Part shown: positions 6,727 through 14,117 of the stretch, one piece after another
Numbering within the stretch: the first letter of the stretch is position 1
Layout: each line of letters opens with the position of its first letter
NCBI GenBank assembly: GCA_003446605.1
Contig: DMDF01000101.1
Span: 1 to 26,591 of the forward strand
DNA from: Anaerolineaceae bacterium
GTDB lineage: Bacteria; Chloroflexota; Anaerolineae; Anaerolineales; Anaerolineaceae
Reading direction: 5' to 3'
DNA length: 26,591 nucleotides
The notes under the pieces: generated by a model
The model's input: the letters and a program-made list of their open reading frames with translations, nothing else
Told to the model about the DNA's origin: nothing
Database searches by the model: none
Program-made: the position numbers and the translations under genes

Positions 6727-8115
6727 TTATTGATTCTTCAATAATCTTGCTGCTGCTTGATTGTGTTTTTTGATATGCTCGTTCAGGTCCAGATGAGTCA
6801 GCTGCCCTTGTTTAACGATCGCTTTTCCATGAACAAAGCTGTAATCCACATTGCGGGGATAACAGAAGACAACGGCAGAAACCGGATCATGCAGCCCCCC
6901 TGCGTAAGATATGTTATTGAGATTGATCGCAATAAAATCTGCGCATTTTCCCGTTTCCAGGGAACCAATATCAGCACGACCCAGCACACTTGCACCACCC
7001 CGTGTCGCCAGCTCGAGTGCCTGCCGGGCTGTCATGATAGGAGCTGCGTCAGGTTCTGAGCGCGAGGCACCCTCCAATCCAGCGCGTACACGTGCCAGTA
7101 GCATAGCCTGCCGCACCTCTTCCAGCATGTGCGAGCCATCATTGCTGGCAGAACCATCCACACCCAAACCCACTTTCACTCCCAACTGCATATACTCGCG
7201 TATGGGAGCAATGCCTGACGCCAGACGCATATTGGAAGTCGGGCAATGGGCTACACCACAACCATACTTGGCGTAGATGTGTCGTTCTTCTTCATTGATA
7301 TAGACGGAATGAGCGAACCAAACATCCTCACCCACCCACTCAAGGCTTTGCATATACCCCAATGGGCGTAAATTATATTTCTCTAATGTGAATTGTTCCT
7401 CATCTTCTGTTTCGGCAAGGTGGGTATGCAGGTGAACACCATACTGGCGCGCCAGATGAGCGCTTTCACGCATCAGATCACCCGTCACACTGAAGGGTGA
7501 GCAGGGCGCCAGAACGATTTGTAGCATGGAACCGGCAGAAGGGTCATGGTAGCGCTCGATCAAGCGTTGGCTATCTTTCAGAATGAATTCTTCATCATCC
7601 ACCACGCTATCCGGCGGTAAACCACCTTTGCTCTGACCCAGACTCATCGAGCCGCGCGAAGCATGCAGCCGCATGCCCATTTCCTGCGCAGCGTTGATCT
7701 CATCATCCAGGCTGGAACCGTTAGGGAATAGATAAAGATGATCTGAAGCGGTCGTACAACCTGATAGAGCCAGCTCTGCCAGCGCGGTTTTCGTGGAAAG
7801 ATAAATATCTTCAGAGGTCATGCGCGACCAAATCGGATAGAGTGTCTTCAACCAGTTGAACAGGTTGGCGTCTTGAGCAGCGGGAACCACGCGGGTGAGT
7901 GTCTGATAGAAATGGTGGTGGGTGTTTACCAACCCGGGCAGCACAATATGATCGGTGAGATCTACTATCTCATCGGCTTCGGATGGGAGGTCTTCAGTCT
8001 TTCCCACCTGTTGAATAAATCCATCTTCAATATAAAGCGCTCCATTTTCGATCTCCCGGCGTACCTCATCCATCGTCACCAAGGTATGAATATTCTTGAT
8101 AAGTAGAGTGGTCAT
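6727..8115 (-). CDS. Amidohydrolase, probable 8-oxoguanine deaminase
   Basis: A 462-residue metal-dependent amidohydrolase of the cytosine/guanine/atrazine (AtzB-TrzN) group. Metal and catalytic residues are visible: THHHF with H66 and H68, HLHTHLAE (228-235), FAHSV with H269, CPTSNMRL (291-298) and GVDGSASNDGSHM with D320. The HHHFYQTLTR and SASNDGSHM blocks are those I associate with characterised 8-oxoguanine deaminases, which convert 8-oxoguanine to urate; hydroxyatrazine-type deaminase is the main alternative. I chose ATG at 8115 because AAAGGGAG lies just upstream and the protein then begins MTTLLIKN; an upstream in-frame ATG at 8151 abuts the palindrome and has no ribosome site. It is the first gene of the nitrogen operon, with a GntR gene next. 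Confidence 0.85.
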   Translation of the reverse strand: MTTLLIKNIHTLVTMDEVRREIENGALYIEDGFIQQVGKTEDLPSEADEIVDLTDHIVLPGLVNTHHHFYQTLTRVVPAAQDANLFNWLKTLYPIWSRMTSEDIYLSTKTALAELALSGCTTASDHLYLFPNGSSLDDEINAAQEMGMRLHASRGSMSLGQSKGGLPPDSVVDDEEFILKDSQRLIERYHDPSAGSMLQIVLAPCSPFSVTGDLMRESAHLARQYGVHLHTHLAETEDEEQFTLEKYNLRPLGYMQSLEWVGEDVWFAHSVYINEEERHIYAKYGCGVAHCPTSNMRLASGIAPIREYMQLGVKVGLGVDGSASNDGSHMLEEVRQAMLLARVRAGLEGASRSEPDAAPIMTARQALELATRGGASVLGRADIGSLETGKCADFIAINLNNISYAGGLHDPVSAVVFCYPRNVDYSFVHGKAIVKQGQLTHLDLNEHIKKHNQAAARLLKNQ

Positions 8116-8153
8116 TACGCTCCCTTTCACCGGAATGATTCTTGTTAACATAT

Positions 8154-8186
8154 AATACCATTAATTGTCTGACAATTAATGGTATT
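8154..8186. promoter_or_regulatory. 33-bp perfect palindrome, candidate operator of the nitrogen operon
   Basis: Left arm AATACCATTAATTGTC (8154-8169) and right arm (8171-8186) are exact reverse complements around a single T at 8170. The core TTGTCTGACAA resembles GntR-family operators. On the minus strand it overlaps weak promoter-like hexamers (TTGTCA and, 17 bases on, TATGTT) just before the amidohydrolase gene. No T-run follows in either direction, so a terminator is unlikely. Confidence 0.75.
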
Positions 8187-8210
8187 GTTTCTATTCTTTA
8201 TAGGATAAAT

Positions 8211-9095
8211 CTAACCAAGCGGATCGGAAAGTTCCGCCGCGCGTAATGTGTTCTGCATCAACATGGCAATGGTCATGGGACCTACTCCACCGGGCACCGG
8301 TGTGATGGCAGACGCAACTTCACTGACCTCGTCGTAAGCAACGTCACCCACCAGTCGATATCCTTTTTCTGTTGAGGGATCATTCACGCGGTTGATGCCC
8401 ACATCGATCACCACTGCCCCTGGTTTCACCCAATCAGCACGCACCATCTCCGGTTTACCAACAGATGCAACCAAAATATCCGCAGCGGCTGTAATCTTGG
8501 GCAGATCCTGCGACCTGGAATGGCAGATGGTAACGGTCGCATTCTCTCGCACCAGCAGGAGCGCAACCGGCATCCCAACAATATTCGAGCGACCCAGCAC
8601 CACTGCATTCTTTCCCTCCAGGGAAGGCAAATTCTTTTTCAATAAGTGGATGATTCCCGCGGGCGTACAGGGAACAAAACTGGGAGTGCGTCCTTTTTGT
8701 GCCAGGTTTCCAATATTGATAGGATGAAACCCATCCACATCTTTTTTAACAGAAATATTGAGCAATACTTCTTCTTCATTGAGCGTTTTGGGGAGCGGTA
8801 ACTGCACCAGGATACCATGCACGTTTTTATCTTGATTCAACTCATTAACAAGCGCAATCACTTCTGCTTGAGGCGTAGAAGCTGGCAGCACATGGTTGAA
8901 GGAATGAATTCCCAGCTTTTCGCAGGTTTTATGCTTGGAGCGCACATACACTTGCGACGCTGGATTCTCACCCACCAATACGGTTGCCAACCCGGGTACA
9001 GAAAGCCCGGTTTGTTTTCGTTGTGCTACTTTCTCTGCAACCTGGTTGCGAATTTCCTCTGCAATTGCTTTTCCGTCAATTATCACTGCGCTCAT
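8211..9095 (-). CDS. folD: Bifunctional methylenetetrahydrofolate dehydrogenase/methenyl-THF cyclohydrolase
   Basis: A 294-residue cytoplasmic enzyme that interconverts 5,10-methylene-THF, methenyl-THF and 10-formyl-THF, usually NADP-linked. The substrate motif YVRSKHKTCEK carries catalytic Tyr50 and Lys54, followed by GILVQLPLP, DVDGFHPINIGNL, FVPCTPAGII, the Rossmann segment VVLGRSNIVGMPVALLL and C-terminal TPVPGGVGPMTIAMLMQNT. ATG at 9095 is preferred because GGAG precedes it by 7 to 8 bases; the upstream ATG at 9113 has none. It is divergent from the UDP-glucose dehydrogenase gene and separated from the nitrogen operon by the 33-bp palindrome. It may be ordinary one-carbon housekeeping, though it could also serve methyl groups released in Region C. 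Confidence 0.96.
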   Translation of the reverse strand: MSAVIIDGKAIAEEIRNQVAEKVAQRKQTGLSVPGLATVLVGENPASQVYVRSKHKTCEKLGIHSFNHVLPASTPQAEVIALVNELNQDKNVHGILVQLPLPKTLNEEEVLLNISVKKDVDGFHPINIGNLAQKGRTPSFVPCTPAGIIHLLKKNLPSLEGKNAVVLGRSNIVGMPVALLLVRENATVTICHSRSQDLPKITAAADILVASVGKPEMVRADWVKPGAVVIDVGINRVNDPSTEKGYRLVGDVAYDEVSEVASAITPVPGGVGPMTIAMLMQNTLRAAELSDPLG

Positions 9096-9124
9096 GTTTA
9101 CACTCCAACACAAAAAGTAAAAGG

Positions 9125-9147
9125 ATTATACAATATTCAGGAATATT
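9125..9147 (-). promoter_or_regulatory. Probable folD promoter with short palindrome
   Basis: On the minus strand a perfect TATAAT (9130-9125) lies about 30 bases before the folD ATG. Just upstream is AATATTC-AG-GAATATT (9132-9147 on the plus strand), a 7-2-7 palindrome placed where the spacer would be. No good -35 hexamer is seen, so an activator or operator role for the palindrome is possible. Confidence 0.45.
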
Positions 9148-9174
9148 TTCAGTTAATCAGCAGCATTTGTAGGC

Positions 9175-9180
9175 TATAAT
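9175..9180 (+). promoter_or_regulatory. -10 box of the UDP-glucose dehydrogenase gene
   Basis: A perfect TATAAT lies 22 bases before the ATG at 9202, with TTAATC 16 bases upstream as a poor -35. A Shine-Dalgarno GGAG at 9190-9193 follows. Arrangement back to back with the folD promoter. Confidence 0.5.
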
Positions 9181-9201
9181 CTGTGTCTTGGAGAATAAAA
9201 C

Positions 9202-10524
9202 ATGAGCAATATTTGCGTAATTGGTACTGGATATGTTGGCTTAGTGACGGGTGTTTGTTTTTCAGACCTGGGTAATACGGTTTACTGCCTGGATATCAAT
9301 GCAAAACGCATTGAGAATCTCAAGGAAGGCATCATGCCGATCTATGAGCCAGGATTGGAAGAGATTGTAGAAAGAAACGTAGAAGCCGATCGCCTATTTT
9401 TCACAACCGATTATCAGGAAGCATTGAAAGATGCTGAATTCGCATTCATTGCAGTGGGAACCCCTTCCGGTGTGGATGGTGAGGCAGATTTGAGTTATGT
9501 GCGAGATGCCGCAGAAAAGATCGCGGCAGTGATCGACCACCCCATTATCATCGTCAACAAATCCACTGTGCCAGTAGGCACCGGTGACTGGGTGTCTGAC
9601 ATCATCCGCAAAAAACGCGGTGAAAATTCACTGGAATATTATGTAGTTTCCAATCCCGAATTCCTCAGAGAAGGATCTGCTATTCACGATTTCATGCAAC
9701 CGGATCGCGTTGTACTGGGTGCCATTCATCGCCAGGCAGCGGAATCGGTTGCAGCGCTTTACCAACCGCTGCGAGCACCCGTTCTCATCACTGACCTGCG
9801 TACCGCCGAAATGATCAAATATGCCTCCAACGCCTTTTTAGCAACACGCATCTCATTTATCAATGAGATCGCCAATATCTGCGACGAACTAGGTGCCGAT
9901 GTTCGTGAAGTAGCGGATGGCATGGGCTTGGATAAACGCATCGGGCGCACTTTTCTGGATGCTGGTTTGGGCTGGGGCGGCTCTTGCTTTCCGAAAGACG
10001 TTAAAGCATTGGCGCACATGGCAGTGCTGCATGGTACACACCCGCAACTGCTGCAAGCCGTGATGGAGATCAACCGCAATCAACGCCGGCGGGTCGTGAT
10101 GAAATTGCGCAACCTGCTGGGCGGATCTCTGGTGGATAAAAATATTGGTATATTGGGGCTATCTTTCAAGCCTGATACCGATGACATCCGGGAATCACCG
10201 GCATTGGAATTAATTCACCTGTTGCGCAATGAGGGCGCGCACGTGAAAGCCTATGATCCTCAAGCGATGGAGAACACCGCACATGAAATTCCAGATCTGC
10301 AGTTGTGCAAGAATCCTTATGAGGTGGCACAGGATGCGGATGGATTGATCCTGGCAACCAAATGGAATGAATTCAAACAACTGGATTTCAAACGCATTTA
10401 CAGCATCATGCGCACACCGGTTTTAATCGATGGGCGCAATGAATGGGATAGTAAATCTCTACGAGCCCTGGGATTCACCTACTTCGGTATCGGACAGGGC
10501 AATCACGTGAGTGCGATCGAATGA
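9202..10524 (+). CDS. UDP-glucose 6-dehydrogenase
   Basis: A 440-residue cytoplasmic enzyme oxidising UDP-glucose to UDP-glucuronate with two NAD+, supplying cell-surface polysaccharide synthesis. The N-terminal Rossmann motif [13 protein letters not shown] (8-20), the substrate motif PEFLREGSA (152-160), [10 protein letters not shown] (203-212) and the catalytic-cysteine motif [10 protein letters not shown] (C262) are all intact. The C-terminal domain includes [17 protein letters not shown]. Length and order match Ugd/TuaD. Close relatives (UDP-ManNAc or GDP-mannose dehydrogenases) are possible but the motifs favour UDP-glucose. It stands alone between a divergent promoter and a strong terminator, with no glycan genes in view. 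Confidence 0.93.
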   Translation: MSNICVIGTGYVGLVTGVCFSDLGNTVYCLDINAKRIENLKEGIMPIYEPGLEEIVERNVEADRLFFTTDYQEALKDAEFAFIAVGTPSGVDGEADLSYVRDAAEKIAAVIDHPIIIVNKSTVPVGTGDWVSDIIRKKRGENSLEYYVVSNPEFLREGSAIHDFMQPDRVVLGAIHRQAAESVAALYQPLRAPVLITDLRTAEMIKYASNAFLATRISFINEIANICDELGADVREVADGMGLDKRIGRTFLDAGLGWGGSCFPKDVKALAHMAVLHGTHPQLLQAVMEINRNQRRRVVMKLRNLLGGSLVDKNIGILGLSFKPDTDDIRESPALELIHLLRNEGAHVKAYDPQAMENTAHEIPDLQLCKNPYEVAQDADGLILATKWNEFKQLDFKRIYSIMRTPVLIDGRNEWDSKSLRALGFTYFGIGQGNHVSAIE

Positions 10525-10544
10525 ATTATTAGAATGGATCTCTC

Positions 10545-10577
10545 AAAACGCATCCCAAGAAAAGGATGCGTTTTTTT
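10545..10577 (+). terminator. Intrinsic terminator after UDP-glucose dehydrogenase
   Basis: AAAACGCATCC (10545-10555) pairs with GGATGCGTTTT (10564-10574) around an 8-base loop, running into seven Ts (10571-10577). A textbook rho-independent terminator. Confidence 0.93.
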
Positions 10578-10717
10578 AATATTGGATGAATTGAAAATGC
10601 GAGACTGATTATCTTCATGAACAATACATTGAAGATCATTTCACAGCAGATTTGCACCTTTTTTCATGCTAAAGAAAGCGATAGATCTTATAATATTTCC
10701 ATCAAGAGGAGGAAGAC

Positions 10718-11825
10718 ATGGCAGATATACGATTAAAAAGATTGGCAAAACTGATCAGTGAATATTGTCTGGAAGTTAAAAAGAATGACTGGATCTACAT
10801 CAGCGGGGATTACGGGGTAGCCAAAGAGCTGTTCCATGAGATCTACCGCGAGATCATCCGGGCAGGTGGAAATCCCTTCATTGTGCCAGGCGGGAATGAA
10901 TTGATGGAAATCTACTATAAGGAATCTTCTCCCGAACAATTGCAGTGGATTCCGCCCGTATTCGAAGTATATAAAGACAAACTGAACGGCATGGTGAACA
11001 TTCACGGCACCTCCAACACGGCAGCCTTGAACAATGTTGATTCCGTCAAACAACAGATACAAGCCAAAGCGATGGGGGAATCCATCATGCCGCACCTGAT
11101 GAAACGCCGGGCGGAAGGATCGCTTAGAGGGGTGGTTACCCTGTTCAGCGTTGGCACAGGATGCTGAAATGAGTCTTTCGGAATATGAGGATTTTGTCTA
11201 TTCAGCCATGTTCTGCGACCGGGAAGATCCGGTGGCGGAATGGCAGAAGCTACATCAAAAACAACAGGTGCTGGTGGACTGGCTGAAGGGTAGAGAACAA
11301 GTGGAGATCCATGGAGAACATGTCAATTTGGCTTTTTCCGTCAAAGATCGCACCTTTGTGAATTCCAGCGGCAAAGCCAACATGCCCTGCGGCGAGATCT
11401 TCACGGGTCCGGTGGAAGATTCAGCCCAGGGCAGTGTGACATTCACCTATCCCGCCATCGAGAACGGGCGCGTGGTGGAAAATGTGCGGCTGACCTTCGA
11501 AAAGGGCAAGGTGGTGAAAGCACAGGCAGACAAAAATCAGGATTTTCTGGAAAAGATGATCGCCACCGATACGGGCTCCTGTTTCCTGGGCGAATTCGGG
11601 ATTGGCACCAATTTCGGTATTCAGCGTTTTACCAAACAAATCCTGTTCGATGAAAAGATCGGGGGCACCTTCCATCTGGCACTGGGCGCCGGCTACCCGG
11701 AAACGGGCAGTGTGAATAAATCAGGCATCCATTGGGACCTGATCTGCGCACTGGGGAAAGATGGCGAGATACTCATTGATGATGAACCATTCTTCAAGGA
11801 TGGCAACTTTATCCTGTGGGGATGA
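10718..11825 (+). pseudogene. M29 family aminopeptidase, broken by a frameshift
   Basis: Two abutting reading frames together give a typical M29 metallo-aminopeptidase (AmpS/AmpT type, about 370 residues). The N-terminal part (10718-11167, MADIRLKRLAKLISEY to LRGVVTLF) continues out of frame and ends at TGA; the C-terminal part resumes as ALAQDAEMSLSEYEDFVY near 11144-11152 and ends at 11825. All likely metal ligands lie in the second part: PCGEIFTGP, LGEFGIGTNFG, GTFHLALG and HWD. The family normally has a Phe-Pro-Thr-x-Ala stretch exactly at the break, and here Pro-Thr is missing, so about 8 bases seem deleted rather than one homopolymer base. A strong Shine-Dalgarno (AGGAGG) precedes ATG 10718. 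The second part has an ATG at 11151 but no clear ribosome site. Likely a recent pseudogene or a consensus error. Confidence 0.85.
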
Positions 11826-11848
11826 TAGAGAAAACCCTTTTTTAGATA

Positions 11849-11889
11849 ATAAAAGGACTGCACAGGGATAATCGGTGCAGTCCTTTTAT
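11849..11889 (+). terminator. 15-bp hairpin terminator after the aminopeptidase
   Basis: Arms 11849-11863 (ATAAAAGGACTGCAC) and 11875-11889 are exact reverse complements with an 11-base loop; the 3' arm ends CCTTTTAT. T content is within the stem, so it works as a terminator chiefly on the plus strand. Confidence 0.75.
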
Positions 11890-11941
11890 GTATGGTTATT
11901 AATATGTTATAATGTACATACATTAGACAAAAACCATACAT
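11888..11941 (+). promoter_or_regulatory. Promoter of the corrinoid operon framed by inverted repeats
   Basis: An extended -10 (TGTTATAAT, 11905-11913) lies 45 bases before the corrinoid gene. Immediately downstream is the palindrome AATGTA-CA-TACATT (11911-11924), covering the expected start of transcription. Outside, ATGTATGGTT (11888-11897) and AACCATACAT (11932-11941) form a 10-base inverted repeat. This arrangement suggests a regulator that blocks initiation; the protein is unknown. Confidence 0.6.
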
Positions 11942-11958
11942 TGCTTTAAGGAAACGTC

Positions 11959-12594
11959 ATGAGTAATCTTATCCATGAAATCCATGAGGGTATTCTTGAT
12001 GGAAATCAAAAATTGGTTGTTGAGAAGGTTGAGCAAGCCATCAATGCTGGTCTGACCGCAGAAGAGATTCTTAACGATGCCATGATCGAAGCGATGGCAG
12101 AAGCAGGAAATCTTTTCGAACAGGGTGAATTCTTCGTCCCTGAATTACTGGTAGCGGCACGAGCCATGCAAGGCGGCATGGAATTACTGAAACCCCTTCT
12201 GACACGTGATAATGTCAAAGCCAAAGGGATCGTGCTGGCTGGCACGGTCAAGGGTGATCTGCACGACATTGGAAAAAACCTGGTGTGCATGATGCTGGAA
12301 GGCTCAGGGTTTGAGATTATCGATCTGGGCAGTGATGTTGACCCACAGACTTTTGTATCAACCATTCAGGAAAAACAGGTTGATATCGTTGCTATGTCCG
12401 CTTTATTGACCACCACCATGGTCAATATGAAAACCACCATTGATGCGCTTAGCAGTGCCGGACTACGGGGTAAGGTAAAGGTGATGGTTGGTGGTGCACC
12501 TGTCAGTCAGGATTTCGCCACTAAAATTGGCGCAGATGGATATGCCGCGGACGCCAACCAGGCTGTGCGATTGGCTCAATCCCTGCTGGAGTAA
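11959..12594 (+). CDS. Corrinoid (B12-binding) protein of a methyltransferase system
   Basis: A 211-residue cytoplasmic cobalamin carrier of the MtaC/MtbC/MtvC type. Residues 1-85 form the helical cap domain (EEILNDAMIEAMAEAGNLFEQGEFFVPELLVAARAM); residues 88-211 are the Rossmann-like B12 domain with the lower-ligand motif DLHDIG (D100, H102, G105), MSALLTTTM (146-154) and VGGAPV. The cobalt shuttles a methyl group between a substrate-specific methyltransferase and an acceptor methyltransferase. The gene starts after AAGGAAA and is followed 7 bases later by a URO-D/MtaA-like methyltransferase, so the two are co-transcribed. No corrinoid reductive activase gene is in the window. The methyl donor cannot be read from this protein. 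Confidence 0.94.
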   Translation: MSNLIHEIHEGILDGNQKLVVEKVEQAINAGLTAEEILNDAMIEAMAEAGNLFEQGEFFVPELLVAARAMQGGMELLKPLLTRDNVKAKGIVLAGTVKGDLHDIGKNLVCMMLEGSGFEIIDLGSDVDPQTFVSTIQEKQVDIVAMSALLTTTMVNMKTTIDALSSAGLRGKVKVMVGGAPVSQDFATKIGADGYAADANQAVRLAQSLLE

Positions 12595-12601
12595 TCTTTT
12601 T

Positions 12602-13963
12602 ATGATAGAGAAAACATTTACAGGTAAAGATCTTTTGTTTTCAGTTCTGCGACATGAGGATAGCGACGCTGTCCCGTGGGTACCATTTGCAGGTGTGCAT
12701 GCCGGTTCCCTGAAAGGATACAATGCCCGGCAGGTATTGCTGGATCCAGGAAAACTGGTCGAATCCCTGTTGGAAGTGAAGAAGGTCTATGACCCGGATG
12801 GCATGCCCATCCTATTTGACCTGCAGGTAGAAGCTGAGATTTTAGGCTGCGAACTGCTGTGGGCAGATGAAGCACCGCCATCGGTTGCCTCGCATCCGCT
12901 GGCAGCAACGAAAGCCATCCCCGAGTACATTCCTCAGACGGAGGATGGCAGAATTCCCATCATCTTGCAAGTCATGCATTCCATAAAAAAAGAAGTTGGA
13001 GATACAACTGCTCTGTACGGTTTGGTAACCGGTCCTTTTACACTGGCTTCACATTTGAGGGGGACGGATATCTTCCTGGATAGTGTGGATGATCCAGATT
13101 TCGTGACTGCGCTGGTAGAATACACCACGCAGGTAGCCATTGCAATCAGCAAGTACTACATTGATGCTGGCATGGATGTGATCGCGGTGGTAGATCCTCT
13201 TATTTCACAGATATCTCCGCGCATGTTCAAGCGATTCTTCACGCAACCTTTTCGTGAGATTTTCGAATCCATTCGCAAGCAAGGTGTCTTCTCTGCTTTC
13301 TTCGTCTGTGGGGATGCTACCAAGAACATCCGGGCTATGTGCGAAACCAATCCTGATTGTATCGCGGTGGATGAAAATATCGATATGGTAGCAGCCAAAG
13401 CGATCACCGATGAGTTCAATATCACGCTGGGTGGAAACATACCTCTCACCACCTGCATGCTGCTCGGCAACCAGCAGGACAATATGAAGTACGTGGTTGA
13501 CCTGTTGGATGCGCTGGATCATCACAACCTGATCATCTCGCCCGGCTGCGATATGCCCTATGCCATCCCAATCGAGAATACCATCGCCGCTGTGCAGGCT
13601 GTGCGCGAACCCGATAACACCCGCAAGGTTATCGAAAATTACACCAAAGCGGAGATCAATATTCCCATCACGCTTCCCAATTATGCCAGCCTCACAAAAC
13701 CCCTGATCGAAGTCTTCACCCTCGACCCGGATACCTGTGCTGCTTGCACCTATATGTGGCGCGCAGCACAAAAGATCAAGGAGATCCTGGGGGATAGCAT
13801 TGACCTGGCGCTTTACAAAATCACCGAGATAGAAACAATCGCGCGGGTTAAAAAGATGGGGATCGAGAAAATCCCATCCATTTACATCAATGGCGAATTA
13901 AAATACTCTTCTATCATCCCCGGACAATCAGAGTTCCTGGAAGAGGTAAAGAAATATCAATAA
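12602..13963 (+). CDS. URO-D/MtaA-family methyltransferase fused to a thioredoxin-like domain
   Basis: A 453-residue fusion. Residues 1-345 are the uroporphyrinogen-decarboxylase-fold used by MtaA, MtbA and CmuA methyltransferases (DGMPILFDLQVEAEILGC, LVTGPFTLASHLRG, ISPRMFKRFFTQPF, SPGCDMPYAIP). Residues from about 365 resemble a small thioredoxin-fold (Thioredoxin_3 type) module: CAAC at 379-382, then KITEIETIARVKKMGIEKIPSIYINGEL with the cis-proline-type IPS. The zinc ligands of MtaA are H-x-C plus a distant Cys; here the first is Phe234 (FVC236), while Cys316 remains. Translation should begin at ATG 12602, where homology starts; an upstream open extension lies inside the corrinoid gene and is not used. 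Adjacent to the corrinoid protein, it likely moves a methyl group to or from it; the redox domain may keep a thiol or cobalt reduced (inference). Confidence 0.85.
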   Translation: MIEKTFTGKDLLFSVLRHEDSDAVPWVPFAGVHAGSLKGYNARQVLLDPGKLVESLLEVKKVYDPDGMPILFDLQVEAEILGCELLWADEAPPSVASHPLAATKAIPEYIPQTEDGRIPIILQVMHSIKKEVGDTTALYGLVTGPFTLASHLRGTDIFLDSVDDPDFVTALVEYTTQVAIAISKYYIDAGMDVIAVVDPLISQISPRMFKRFFTQPFREIFESIRKQGVFSAFFVCGDATKNIRAMCETNPDCIAVDENIDMVAAKAITDEFNITLGGNIPLTTCMLLGNQQDNMKYVVDLLDALDHHNLIISPGCDMPYAIPIENTIAAVQAVREPDNTRKVIENYTKAEINIPITLPNYASLTKPLIEVFTLDPDTCAACTYMWRAAQKIKEILGDSIDLALYKITEIETIARVKKMGIEKIPSIYINGELKYSSIIPGQSEFLEEVKKYQ

Positions 13964-14033
13964 CTTCTCCCATCCAAGGAATGGATTGATATGGAGAAAT
14001 CGATGATTCCTATGCGCGCTTAACATAATTCTC

Positions 14034-14068
14034 TCTTCTTCACGTGGTGAAGGAGAAAAGTGGTTTTT
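14034..14068 (+). terminator. Possible terminator between convergent genes
   Basis: TCTTCTTCAC (14034-14043) pairs with GTGAAGGAGA (14047-14056), with one G-T pair and a 3-base loop; TTTTT at 14064-14068 follows after 7 bases, which is far for a good terminator. The 154-base convergent gap also has TTCTCC/GGAGAA arms at 13965-13970 and 13993-13998. Nothing gene-like is seen in the gap. Confidence 0.35.
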
Positions 14069-14117
14069 CGTTCTGCAATCTTTTAGCTGTATTATGCTCT
14101 GCTTACTCTTTTCAAAT

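Noticed and set aside
8116..8151. Earlier ATG for the amidohydrolase
   Set aside because: It abuts the palindrome without a ribosome site; AAAGGGAG supports ATG 8115.
8154..8186. Intrinsic terminator for folD
   Set aside because: No T-run follows either arm, and the stem is AT-rich with only one loop base, which suits an operator better.
9759..10357. Minus-strand open frames within the UDP-glucose dehydrogenase gene
   Set aside because: They are antisense shadows with no ribosome sites or recognisable domains.
10578..10717. Promoter for the aminopeptidase
   Set aside because: A TATAAT occurs at 10689-10694 but no matching -35 was found, and the region is AT-rich, so I did not list it.
11959..12594. 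Cobalamin riboswitch upstream of the corrinoid gene
   Set aside because: Only about 70 bases separate the preceding terminator from the gene, too short for one, and no B12-box was seen.
12488..12601. Open extension upstream of the thioredoxin-fused methyltransferase
   Set aside because: It lies inside the corrinoid gene in another frame; family similarity begins at ATG 12602.
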